From Natrialba aegyptia DSM 13077 (GTDB taxonomy: Archaea; Halobacteriota; Halobacteria; Halobacteriales; Natrialbaceae), in contig NZ_AOIP01000019.1 in assembly GCF_000337535.1 (NCBI RefSeq), forward strand, positions 1 through 61,747: DNA of 61,747 nt. Reading direction: 5' to 3'. The position numbers and the translations under genes were made by a program. This document shows positions 43,175-51,327 of this stretch, one piece after another. Within the stretch, counting starts at the first letter, position 1. Every line of letters starts with the position of its first letter. The notes beneath the pieces are model-generated. The model did not search any database. It saw nothing but the letters and a program-made list of their open reading frames with translations, and had not been told where the DNA came from.

Positions 43175-45156
43175 TCCCAGATCCCTCCAGAGAGCCTATC
43201 GATAGCCGTCATCACGACGACCGTCAGGAAGATGAAGACCACGCTGGCGGCCGCGATGGTCGGCGGGTAGGAGTACCGCAGCTGGTTGAAGATCTGGATC
43301 GGAATCGTCTGAACGAGAAACAGCGATAGCAGCCACGAGATGATGTACTCGTTCAGCGAGAGGATGAACGCGAACAGCGCGCCCGAGACCACGTTCGCCC
43401 GGATCAGCGGGTACGTGATCGTCCGGATCGTCCGGAGCGAGGACGCGCCGAGGTTCATCGCGGCTTCCTCGTAAGTGCGGTCGATCTCGTCTAATCCCTG
43501 CGAGATCAGGATGAACGGGAACGGGGCGTAGAAGATCCCGTGGGCGATGATGATGCCTAGCCGCGAGCCGGCGAGCCCGAGTTCGAGGAAGAACACGAGG
43601 AACGCGACCCCGATGATGACCGGAGGAAGCAGAATGGGTAACACGCCGAGCGTCCCGTAGATCGTCCCCCACCGGTAGTCGAAGCGATCGAGTGCGAACG
43701 CGAGTCCGCCGCCGATCGTCGTGCTCAGTAGCGCGGCGGCCCCGGCGATCGTGAGACTGTTGAGCAGCGCGGTTCGCCACGCCTCGGTCCCGAAGAACTC
43801 GGCGTACCACTGCAGGGAGAACCCGCCGGGCGGGAACGTGAGGAACTCTTCGGGCGTGAACGAGACCGCGATGATGATCGCGAGCGGGAGGGCGATGTAC
43901 ACCATCACCGCTGCGACGTACGTCCGAAACGCCACCCAGATAATGGATTCGCGCGTGTTCGCGTCGATCCGCGTGACAAGCGAGTCGAGTGCGGACCCAA
44001 GCCGGTTCCCTGCGGCGGTCAGTCCGACCGTCGCCGCCGCAGTTCCGAGTCCGCTCCGGAATCGGGTCAGCGGCCCGGGAGCGGACGAATGTGCCGGCTG
44101 CGACCCGCCGTCCGTTGCTATCTCTTCGGTGCCGCCGAGGCTCGCCGTCGTCACGTTCGTCACGCGGATCAGCGCCCAGAGGAACACCAGCACGACGACG
44201 ATGAGCCCGATGCTCATCGCCGCGCCGAACGGATAGTTGCTCTCGCTCATGATCTGTTGCTCGATCAACACCGGCAGCGTCCGCTGACCGGGACTGCCGA
44301 GGAGTCGCGGCAGGACGTACGAGCCGAGCGCCAGGATAAAGACGAGCGCAGTACCGCTCATGACGCCGTTTTTCGACAGCGGCAGCGTCACTCGCCGGAA
44401 CGTCTGTGCCGGTCCTGCGCCGAGGTTCTTCGACGCCTCGAGCAGTTCGCCGTCGAGGTTCCGCAGGCTGCTGTAGAGGGTCAGGATCATGAACGGCAGG
44501 AAGACGTAGACCATGCCGACGACCAGCCCCCAGTAGCCCGGATAGAACGACTGCGGTTCGGCGAGGAATCCGAGCGCGGTGCCGACCGAACTCAGGATGC
44601 CGCCGGAAGCCAGGATCACCTGCCAGGCGTAGGCCCGGATGACGTAGGTCACCCACAGCGAGGAGATGATCGTAATGAGCAGCAGGCTCCGCAGCCACGG
44701 GCGATTCATCCGCGCGAGATAGTACGCCATCGGATAGCCGAGCACGAGCGAAAGCCCGGCCGTGACGAGCGCGAGTTCGATCGTCAGCCAGAGCTGCCCG
44801 AGATACAGGCCGGGTTCGACGAACGGCCACGTCGACGTGAAGCCGATGTCGAGGAACCGGGCGTAGTTCTCCAACGTAAATCCGAACTGGTACTGCCCGC
44901 CCGGAATGTTCTCCCAGAAGCTGAAGACGACCAGCATACACAGCGGGATGAAGAAGACGGCGACCAGCCAGAACAGCGGATACGACAGTACGTACCACTT
45001 CGCTCGCGATTTCAGGCCCGCACGGCCGGATTCGCCCGAACTGGACGGTTCTGCAGTGGATGCCTCTGTGTCGCTCGCAGTAGTCGCTACATCGGTGGTG
45101 GTGGCAGTTCCGGTTCCAGTTTCGGTATCGGAGGAAGTGTCTGGACGGTTCGTCAT
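43171..45156 (-). CDS. Fused ABC permease (PotB-PotC-like, two domains in one chain)
   Basis: The 661-residue protein holds two complete importer permease domains. The first (about 55-335) resembles PotB and has an EAA loop EASKNLGAGPAQTFRRVTLPL-like block at 240-260; the second (about 405-655) resembles PotC with EEAAMNLGASSLRTIRTITYP-like residues at 563-583. A soluble Gly/Ser/Thr linker (335-405) joins them, and the N-terminal 50 residues are a Thr/Ser-rich extension. Spermidine/putrescine-type importers normally use two separate proteins. The gene abuts potA without a gap (stop TAG then ATG) and overlaps the nitrilase start. Confidence 0.93.
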   Translation of the reverse strand: MTNRPDTSSDTETGTGTATTTDVATTASDTEASTAEPSSSGESGRAGLKSRAKWYVLSYPLFWLVAVFFIPLCMLVVFSFWENIPGGQYQFGFTLENYARFLDIGFTSTWPFVEPGLYLGQLWLTIELALVTAGLSLVLGYPMAYYLARMNRPWLRSLLLITIISSLWVTYVIRAYAWQVILASGGILSSVGTALGFLAEPQSFYPGYWGLVVGMVYVFLPFMILTLYSSLRNLDGELLEASKNLGAGPAQTFRRVTLPLSKNGVMSGTALVFILALGSYVLPRLLGSPGQRTLPVLIEQQIMSESNYPFGAAMSIGLIVVVLVFLWALIRVTNVTTASLGGTEEIATDGGSQPAHSSAPGPLTRFRSGLGTAAATVGLTAAGNRLGSALDSLVTRIDANTRESIIWVAFRTYVAAVMVYIALPLAIIIAVSFTPEEFLTFPPGGFSLQWYAEFFGTEAWRTALLNSLTIAGAAALLSTTIGGGLAFALDRFDYRWGTIYGTLGVLPILLPPVIIGVAFLVFFLELGLAGSRLGIIIAHGIFYAPFPFILISQGLDEIDRTYEEAAMNLGASSLRTIRTITYPLIRANVVSGALFAFILSLNEYIISWLLSLFLVQTIPIQIFNQLRYSYPPTIAAASVVFIFLTVVVMTAIDRLSGGIWE

Positions 45157-46302
45157 CTATTCCTCCACGAGACGGCAGTCAGCGGCTCCGATGGACACCG
45201 TCACCCGGTCCCCGGGGCCTCGTTCGTCCAGCCCGCTCCGTCGCACGACGACGAGTTCGCGACCGGCGTCGGTTTCGACGCGGAACTCGACGCTGCTGCC
45301 CAGGTGGCGTTTGAAGGTGATCTCGCCCTCGAAGACGGTTTCGGGTGCGGGCTGCGTGCCGCCGTCGGCGCTCGGGTTCGGACTCGCGCTGACGTTGGCG
45401 TTTGCGGCCGCGTCCGCATCCGATTCGGACGCCGCGGCGAACCGAATCCGTTCCGGTCGCACGATGACCGAGACGTCGTCGCCGGTCGAGACGCCGTTCT
45501 GGGCCGTCGCCTGCACCGTCACGTCGGCACACTCGACGGTCGCGTAGCCGTCTTCTATCGCCGTTACCGACCCGTCGAAGATGTTCGCCGTTCCGAGGAA
45601 GTCCGCGACGAATCGGGAATCGGGGTCGTTGTACACGTCCTCCGGCGGGCCGACCTGTTCGAATTTCCCGTCGTTCATGACGGCAAGCCGGTCCGACATC
45701 GTCAGCGCCTCCTCCTGGTTGTGCGTGACGAAGACGGTCGTAATCCCGATCTCCTGTTGGATACGGCGGAGCTCGACCTGCATCTGCTCGCGTAGTTGCT
45801 TGTCCAGACTCGCAAGCGGCTCGTCTAACAACAGCGCCTTCGGCCGCGGTGCGAGCGCCCGCGCCAGGGCGATTCGCTGTTGTTGGCCGCCCGAGAGCTG
45901 GTCCGGGGTTCGATCGCCGACGCCGGGCAACTCGACGAGTTCGAGCATCTCCTCGACGCGCGCGTCGATCTCCTCGTCGGCGTACTCGCCCGCCGCCTCC
46001 ATCCCGTAGGCGATGTTCTCGTGGATGGTCATGTGCGGGAACAGCGCGAAGTCCTGGAAGACCATCCCCGTGTCGCGCTCGTACGGCGGCGCGTCGGTCA
46101 CGTTCTCGCCGTCGATCCGAATGCTGCCGTCCGTCGGCGTTTCGAAGCCTGCAATCGTCCGAAGCGTCGTCGTCTTCCCGCAGCCGGAGGGCCCGACGAG
46201 CGTCACGAACTCGCCGCTCTCGATGTCGATATCGACACCCTTGACCGCGAGGACACCGCCCGGATATCGCTTCGTCACGCCCGCGAGTGAAATTCCACTC
46301 AT
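45157..46302 (-). CDS. potA: ABC transporter ATP-binding protein (PotA-like)
   Basis: The 381-residue ATPase has Walker A GPSGCGKTT (37-45), Q-loop FQDFALFPHMT, signature LSGGQQQR (136-143), Walker B ALLLDEP (156-162) and switch His in VTHNQEEAL. A C-terminal TOBE-like region (about 235-375) contains the VRPERIRF block, interrupted by a low-complexity Ala/Asn/Ser-rich stretch (about 290-315). The domain order fits the PotA/FbpC group that powers polyamine, iron or thiamine import. It starts 5 bases after potD and is followed directly by the fused permease. Confidence 0.92.
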   Translation of the reverse strand: MSGISLAGVTKRYPGGVLAVKGVDIDIESGEFVTLVGPSGCGKTTTLRTIAGFETPTDGSIRIDGENVTDAPPYERDTGMVFQDFALFPHMTIHENIAYGMEAAGEYADEEIDARVEEMLELVELPGVGDRTPDQLSGGQQQRIALARALAPRPKALLLDEPLASLDKQLREQMQVELRRIQQEIGITTVFVTHNQEEALTMSDRLAVMNDGKFEQVGPPEDVYNDPDSRFVADFLGTANIFDGSVTAIEDGYATVECADVTVQATAQNGVSTGDDVSVIVRPERIRFAAASESDADAAANANVSASPNPSADGGTQPAPETVFEGEITFKRHLGSSVEFRVETDAGRELVVVRRSGLDERGPGDRVTVSIGAADCRLVEE

Positions 46303-46307
46303 ACCGA

Positions 46308-47411
46308 TTAGTTGGTGATGAACTCTTCCCAGCGTTGATTGACCCAGTCCTCCTCCTCGACGTAGAGATCGTAGTTCGGCGTGATCGCTTCGTCGGGACC
46401 CGGGCCGGCGATCTGTTCGTAGAGTTCGTCGTCGATTTCGGAGTGTTCGCGGTCGACCGTCGGACTCGTATAGAGGTTTTCGGCGAGTCGGTCCTGGACC
46501 GCGGGCTGGCTCGCGTAGTCGATGAACTGCCGGGCTTCCTCCGACAGATCGGTACTCTCGAGGGTGACCCAGAGCCCGGAGTCCAGTACAGAACCCTCTT
46601 CGACGAAGTTTGACTGCACCGGCGCGCCGTCGTCTTGCATAACGCGCGTGATGTCACTGTAGAGCATCCCCGCTGGCACTTCGCCGTCCCGAAGGCGCTG
46701 CTGGAAGTCCGCCTCGTTCTCGTACCACATGTTCGCCTGGCTGGTAACGCCTTGCAGTTCCTGAAACACCTCTTCGACGCCGTCGCGGTCCTCTAAGATC
46801 TCGGGGTCGTCGAACCGCAGTTCCGCGGTGATGTCGAGCAGGAACGAGTTCGACGCGTAGCCGAGCAGGCCGAGCGTATTCTCGTACTGGTCGTCCCACA
46901 GCGCCTCCCAGCTATCGACCGGGTCCTCGATGACGTCCGTGTTCTGGACGAGGTTGATGTACCACGAGAGCGCGCCGATAGCCGGTATTCCGCCGTCCGC
47001 CTCCATAACGAGGTCGTCGCTAATGTACTCCAGATTCTCGAAGTCGTCTTCACTCCAGAGGTGCCACAGATTGGAGTTTAGCCCCTTCAGCACGCCGGTC
47101 TGTGCCATGATGGCGACGTCGACCGGTGCCTGTCCGGCGCTGACGGCGTTTTCGTACTGCGTCAGCGCCTCTTCGGAGGTCGGTTGCGCCTCGGACTCGA
47201 CCTCGATATCGTGTTCGTCCGAGAAGGCCGGGAACAGTTCTTCGTCCATGACCTCCTGAAACACGCCGCCGTAGACGGCGACGGTCAGCGTATCGTCGCC
47301 GCTATCGAGCATCCCTGTACAACCGGCAAGCCCACCGAGAGCTGCGACGCCTCCCACCGCCGCGCTCGTGCGAAGGAACTCCCGCCGCCCGTTCGTGTCT
47401 TGTGCTGGCAT
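46308..47411 (-). CDS. potD: Polyamine-type substrate-binding Tat lipoprotein (PotD-like)
   Basis: The 367-residue protein has a Tat signal (GRREFLRTSAAVGG, 8-21) and lipobox LAGC with Cys31. The mature part is a periplasmic-binding-protein fold of the spermidine/putrescine (SBP_bac_8/PotD) type: LTVAVYGGVFQEV, QNTDVIEDPVDSWEALWDDQY, LGYASNSFLLDI and GLWVTLESTDL are typical. It delivers the substrate to the fused permease; polyamines are the best guess, other cationic amines are possible. The ATG at 47411 has SD-like GGTGG about 8-12 bases upstream. It is first in potD-potA-permease-nitrilase. Confidence 0.9.
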   Translation of the reverse strand: MPAQDTNGRREFLRTSAAVGGVAALGGLAGCTGMLDSGDDTLTVAVYGGVFQEVMDEELFPAFSDEHDIEVESEAQPTSEEALTQYENAVSAGQAPVDVAIMAQTGVLKGLNSNLWHLWSEDDFENLEYISDDLVMEADGGIPAIGALSWYINLVQNTDVIEDPVDSWEALWDDQYENTLGLLGYASNSFLLDITAELRFDDPEILEDRDGVEEVFQELQGVTSQANMWYENEADFQQRLRDGEVPAGMLYSDITRVMQDDGAPVQSNFVEEGSVLDSGLWVTLESTDLSEEARQFIDYASQPAVQDRLAENLYTSPTVDREHSEIDDELYEQIAGPGPDEAITPNYDLYVEEEDWVNQRWEEFITN

Positions 47412-47465
47412 ACTATTGCCACCTACCCACACTATCCAGGCTATCCCTACATAAGTGTTCCCACA

Positions 47466-47481
47466 GTACGGTATGACGTAC
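47466..47481. promoter_or_regulatory. Inverted repeat GTACG-N6-CGTAC upstream of potD
   Basis: Perfect 5-base arms with a 6-base spacer sit about 55-70 bases upstream of the potD ATG, just beyond an AT-rich ACTTATGTAGG that could be its TATA box. The spacer matches the N6 geometry of the operator at 50048-50065. Confidence 0.45.
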
Positions 47482-47506
47482 CACCATCCTTTCGCCCGGA
47501 CGGTGG
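47481..47506. terminator. Stem-loop between the second regulator and potD
   Basis: CCACCATCC (47481-47489) and GGACGGTGG (47498-47506) pair with one mismatch around an 8-base loop. It may end the upstream transcript or be part of the potD control region. Confidence 0.4.
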
Positions 47507-47623
47507 TTGAATGAGATTGTCTCGGTCGCGAACTTCTGAAACACCAATTCTGATGCTCTATGCGTGTATTATCTGGCTATTTCGGAACAGTAGAACGACG
47601 GTTTCGGGTTCGATGACGGTGGG

Positions 47624-48631
47624 TCACGACCAGTCGTCGAGTTCAGCTCGCGACTGGACGCGGGCGAGCGTCGTCCACTCGGTTGCCACGTCGGCTTCCA
47701 CGCAGCGGGCGATGAGACATTCGGACGCGCCGACGCAGGTGAGCGAGGCGAACGCCCAGCCCGGTTCGTCCCACGGAAACGGCCCCGGTTCGCGGGGCCG
47801 ACGAGCGTCGATGACGCCGCCCAGGCGGTCGCGGGTCGTCGCCGCGAGTTCGTGCGCGCGGTCGTAATGTGCGAGCGGGAACTCGCGGTTGTCGGCGACC
47901 AACAGGCCGGCCTCACCCTCGAGTGCGGCCTCGACTGAGGTCCGTCGGGCCTCGATCAGCAACGATACCATGTCGACCGTCGCGCGCTCGTCGCCGATCA
48001 CGTCGGTAAACCGTCGAATCGCCCCGCCGTGTGCCGTCGGTTCGGGGTCCTCGTAGGGCACCGTCTCCGGATCGGGGTGGTACTCGACGACGCCGGTGGT
48101 ATCGAGATCGCTGTCGATCCCCTCCGCGAGCAAGACGCCGTCGATCGTCACGCTCGAGGGCGTCGTGATCTCGATGTACTCGGCTCCGTTGCGCTCGCTG
48201 AACTCGAGGGACGCGACGACGGGTCCGAGCGGCGAGTCGTCGATCGCGGTGAGAAGGTCGTCGACCTGCTCGTGCGCCGCTGCGGGAACGGTGACGGTGC
48301 CGACGACGACGGCACCCTCGTCCGCGAGCGGATCGTAGGTGACGCGGCTCGTCAGATCGGCGAGCCGTTCGCGGACCTGTTCGACCCGGCCGCTCACGCC
48401 GCCGCGCTCGAGTTCGGCGCGGCCGGCCGCGGTCAGTCGCCGTCCCTTCCCGCCGACCTTCTCGGTCAGGCCGTCTTCGTCGAGGTCGGCGAGCGTGAGC
48501 CGAACCGTTCGTTCGGTGAGCGAGTAGCCTCGCTCTCGGAGGTGCTCGGTGAGATGGACGCTTCCGATCGGCTCGTGTGCGTCGAGCAGGCGAAGAATGT
48601 CGTACGTCCGCCGGTCCGGATCGCTCGTCAT
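47624..48631 (-). CDS. NrpR-like transcriptional regulator (winged helix + DUF128), second paralog
   Basis: The 335-residue protein is a paralog of the regulator at 41055: DRRTYDILRLLDAHEPIGSV, VRLTLADLDEDGLTEKVGGKGRRL, then a DUF128 domain with SSVTIDGVLLAEGIDSDLDTTGVVEY and TVDMVSLLIEARRTSVE. It starts 6 bases after the class III aminotransferase stop, so the two are co-transcribed and probably autoregulated through the operator at 50048-50065. In methanogens NrpR binds 2-oxoglutarate; whether the ligand is the same here or is a polyamine is unknown. Confidence 0.9.
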   Translation of the reverse strand: MTSDPDRRTYDILRLLDAHEPIGSVHLTEHLRERGYSLTERTVRLTLADLDEDGLTEKVGGKGRRLTAAGRAELERGGVSGRVEQVRERLADLTSRVTYDPLADEGAVVVGTVTVPAAAHEQVDDLLTAIDDSPLGPVVASLEFSERNGAEYIEITTPSSVTIDGVLLAEGIDSDLDTTGVVEYHPDPETVPYEDPEPTAHGGAIRRFTDVIGDERATVDMVSLLIEARRTSVEAALEGEAGLLVADNREFPLAHYDRAHELAATTRDRLGGVIDARRPREPGPFPWDEPGWAFASLTCVGASECLIARCVEADVATEWTTLARVQSRAELDDWS

Positions 48632-48637
48632 GCCTGA

Positions 48638-50041
48638 CTACTGCTGTGCGGCGGATAAATGCGTGGCGAGATCCGCGAAGGCGTCGACGTGGGCGTCGAT
48701 GTCGTCCGCCGTGTGCTGGACGCTGATCGTCCACTGCTGGGAAGCGTCGTGCGGGTGCGGGATGACGCCGCGATTGAGCATGCCGAACCAGTAGGCTTCG
48801 TGGAACTCCTCGTCGACGTGCTCCCAGTCGCGGAACGTCCGAATCCGCTCGTCGGTGAAGTACACCATGCCCTGCGAACCGGCGGTCACGACGTGGCCCT
48901 CGAGACCGGCATCGTCGATGACGTCGCGATAGCCCGCGGCGAGTCGGTCGGCGAGTTCGGTCACGTGATCGTAGGCGTCGTCGGTCAGGATTTCTCGCAG
49001 CGTAACCCCGACCGCCCGGAGCGAGAGCGGGTTGCCGTTGTACGTACCGTAATGGGCGGCACCGGTGGCGACGCCCTCGTCCAGGTCCGCCGCGATCTGG
49101 GACATGAACTCGCGCCGGCCGCCGAAGGCACCAACCGGGTAGCCGCCGCCGATCGCCTTGGCGAGCGCGACGAGATCCGGCTGGACGCCGTAGTACTCGG
49201 CTCCGCCGCCGGGCGCGAGTTTGACGCCGGTTTTGACCTCGTCGAAGATCAACACCGCATTGAACTCGTCGGCGAGTTCGCGCAGCCGCTGGAGGAAACT
49301 ACCTTCCGGTTCGACGACGCCGAGGTTGAAGCAGGCCGGTTCGACGAGGATGCCGGCGACCTCGCCCTCGTGTTCGCGAAGCAGCCGCTCGACGCTGTCG
49401 GCATCGTTGTACTGCCCGAGCAGGATGTTCTCCGGCACCGATTCGGGGATTCCCTGCGATTCTTTGACCGGCGTCGGATCGGCCGCCGGCCCGGCGCGGT
49501 CGACCGGCGGCATCTTGCTCACGAGCGCCGGATCGTGCGCGCCGTGGTAGGCTCCTTCCATCCGAATGATCTTCTCGCGGCCGGTCACCGCCCGCGCCAG
49601 GCGCATCGCGTGCATCACCGACTCGGTTCCGCTGTTCGTAAACCGAACCTGCTCGATCGCCTCCCAGCGGTCGATCAGCGGCTGCGCCGCGAACTCGAGG
49701 AGGGAGCTCGGTCGCGTGTAGAGCGTTCCGTCGTCGATCTGCGACTTCACGGCCGCAGATAGCTGTGGGTGGGTGTGTCCGACGAGTTGGGTACCGTTGT
49801 TCAACGCGAAATCGAGGTATTCGTTGCCGTCGACGTCGATGATGGACGTTCCCGCTGCCCGCCGTGCGTGGACGGGATACGGCTCGTACGCCCGAAACGT
49901 GCTACAGACGCCGGCGGGAACGAGTTCCCGTAGTTCGTCGGCCATCGCTTCCGAGCTCGATGTCCGTTTCTGGTACTGATCGTACGCCTGTGCGAGTAGT
50001 TCGTCCGTCGACGTGGCGTGTGGCGAGTGGGTATCGGTCAT
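48638..50041 (-). CDS. Class III aminotransferase (glutamate-1-semialdehyde-aminomutase-like)
   Basis: The 467-residue PLP enzyme has TNSGTESVMHAMRLAR, LIFDEVKTGVKL and the PLP lysine Lys295 in VALAKAIGGGYPVGAFGG. It resembles HemL but is clearly different from the hemL at 6753-8099 and lacks its Cys-bearing insertion; it is more likely an amine or beta-amino-acid transaminase. In this locus it could transaminate putrescine, GABA or a related product. The ATG at 50041 is preceded by an inverted repeat CCGGAA-N6-TTCCGG and a TATA box. The second DUF128 regulator follows after 6 bases. Confidence 0.88.
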   Translation of the reverse strand: MTDTHSPHATSTDELLAQAYDQYQKRTSSSEAMADELRELVPAGVCSTFRAYEPYPVHARRAAGTSIIDVDGNEYLDFALNNGTQLVGHTHPQLSAAVKSQIDDGTLYTRPSSLLEFAAQPLIDRWEAIEQVRFTNSGTESVMHAMRLARAVTGREKIIRMEGAYHGAHDPALVSKMPPVDRAGPAADPTPVKESQGIPESVPENILLGQYNDADSVERLLREHEGEVAGILVEPACFNLGVVEPEGSFLQRLRELADEFNAVLIFDEVKTGVKLAPGGGAEYYGVQPDLVALAKAIGGGYPVGAFGGRREFMSQIAADLDEGVATGAAHYGTYNGNPLSLRAVGVTLREILTDDAYDHVTELADRLAAGYRDVIDDAGLEGHVVTAGSQGMVYFTDERIRTFRDWEHVDEEFHEAYWFGMLNRGVIPHPHDASQQWTISVQHTADDIDAHVDAFADLATHLSAAQQ

Positions 50042-50047
50042 CGAATC

Positions 50048-50065
50048 CCGGAAACACTCTTCCGG
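50048..50065. promoter_or_regulatory. NrpR-type operator CCGGAA-N6-TTCCGG
   Basis: The perfect inverted repeat CCGGAA (50048-50053), ACACTC, TTCCGG (50060-50065) contains GGAA-N6-TTCC, the operator pattern of methanogen NrpR. It lies 7-24 bases before the aminotransferase ATG and 27-50 bases downstream of the TATA box, over or just after the expected transcription start, the place for a repressor. Confidence 0.65.
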
Positions 50066-50091
50066 TTCTAGGATGTCTTGTAGCGGCCAAT

Positions 50092-50098
50092 AATATAT
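50092..50098 (-). promoter_or_regulatory. TATA box of the aminotransferase-regulator operon
   Basis: The minus strand reads TATATTA in the context AGATATATTATTGG, about 51-57 bases upstream of the ATG at 50041, predicting a start of transcription near 50065-50070. Confidence 0.6.
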
Positions 50099-50180
50099 CT
50101 TTCTATCAATCTGGAGTCAATTCAGGGCGGCGGATCGTTCGCGACCCGTCTGACGGATCGATTCGACCTTCCGCAATGCA

Positions 50181-50190
50181 CACATATACC
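50181..50190 (+). promoter_or_regulatory. TATA box of the HDAC-like gene
   Basis: CACATATACC lies 25-34 bases before the ATG at 50215. It falls inside the longer frame that starts at 50176, which favours the downstream ATG. Confidence 0.55.
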
Positions 50191-50214
50191 ACGATCGAGA
50201 TTCCTGGGGTCTCT

Positions 50215-51327
50215 ATGGTCTCTGGAACCGCCTTCTGGCACGACAGTTTCCTCGCGCACGAACCGCCCGCCGGCGAGGGGGAAGCCGAGTGGAGCGGTCG
50301 TCTCGCAGTGAAACAACCCCACCCGGACCGGCCCGAGCGCGTACGGAACGTTCGCCACATTCTGCGCCACGAGTTCGGCGACGAGATCGAGTGGAAATCG
50401 GCACCGCGCGCGACGGACGACCAGCTCCATCGCGTCCACGAGCCGGCTCACGTCGATTCGATCGAAGCGTTCTGTGCCGCCGGCGGCGGACGGATCACCG
50501 GCGGGACCGGCGCGAACGAAGCGACCGCCCGGGCGGCCCGCCACGCCGCGGGGGCAGCGGCGGCCGCCGCCGAGCACGCCCTCGAACACGGGCTGGAAAA
50601 CGTGCCCTACGCCTGCGTTCGGCCGAGCGGCCACCACGCCCAGCCGGCGCAGGTGGACGGGTTCTGTTTCTTCAATAACGCCGCCGTCGCGGTCGAACAG
50701 GTGCTCGCCGACACGACCGTCGACCGGGTCGCCGTGCTCGATTGGGACGTTCACCACGGCAACGGCACGCAGGAAATCTTCTATGACCGCGCGGACGTTT
50801 TGACGATCAGCGTTCACAACGACCACGACTCGTGGAATCCCGATGCCCATCCGCAGCGCGGCACCGTGGACGAACACGGCGTCGGCCCGGGCGAAGGCTA
50901 CAACCTGAACGTCCCGCTTCCGCCCGGAACCGGCGACGAGGGATACCGTGCGACGATGGATCGGCTCGTCACCCCCGTCCTCGACCAGTACGACCCCGAC
51001 CTGCTCGTCGTCAGCGCGGGCGGCGACCCCGGCGTCGTCGATCCGCTCGGGCGCAATGTCGTGACGAAAGCCGGCTTCGAATCGCTCGGCAGGCGCGCTC
51101 GCGAACTCGCGGCGCGCACCGCCGACGGGCGACTCGTCGTCCTGCAGGAAGGCGGCTACCACCCGAGCCACCTCGGGTACGCCATGCTCGGTACGCTCGA
51201 GGGCGCGCTCGATCTCGAGTCAGCAGTTGCCGATCCGTTCCCGTGGCTCGACGAGGATTTCGACTCCGCAGCCGGAACGCTCGCCGAAATCACCGACTAC
51301 TACGCCGACTGGTGGGACCTCGAGTGA
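50215..51327 (+). CDS. HDAC-superfamily deacetylase (acetylpolyamine amidohydrolase-like)
   Basis: The 370-residue protein is a zinc deacetylase of the histone deacetylase/acetylpolyamine amidohydrolase/AcuC superfamily. The catalytic His pair is His140-His141 (RPSGHHAQP), zinc ligands are Asp178 and His180 (LDWDVHHGNGTQ) and Asp271 (VSAGGDPG), and the transition-state Tyr315 is in GGYHPS. In this locus removal of an acetyl group from imported acetylpolyamines is the natural guess; histone-type lysine or acetoin-related substrates are alternatives. The TATA box at 50181-50190 points to the start at 50215 rather than 50176. It is divergent from the aminotransferase operon. Confidence 0.9.
   Translation: MVSGTAFWHDSFLAHEPPAGEGEAEWSGRLAVKQPHPDRPERVRNVRHILRHEFGDEIEWKSAPRATDDQLHRVHEPAHVDSIEAFCAAGGGRITGGTGANEATARAARHAAGAAAAAAEHALEHGLENVPYACVRPSGHHAQPAQVDGFCFFNNAAVAVEQVLADTTVDRVAVLDWDVHHGNGTQEIFYDRADVLTISVHNDHDSWNPDAHPQRGTVDEHGVGPGEGYNLNVPLPPGTGDEGYRATMDRLVTPVLDQYDPDLLVVSAGGDPGVVDPLGRNVVTKAGFESLGRRARELAARTADGRLVVLQEGGYHPSHLGYAMLGTLEGALDLESAVADPFPWLDEDFDSAAGTLAEITDYYADWWDLE

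Noticed and set aside
43196..44998. 600-codon second minus-strand frame within the permease gene
   Set aside because: It is an out-of-frame reading of the fused permease and is Arg-rich without helices.
48638..50041. Annotation of the class III aminotransferase as a second hemL
   Set aside because: It lacks the HemL N-terminal [10 protein letters not shown] block and the insertion found in the real hemL, and its neighbours point to amine metabolism.
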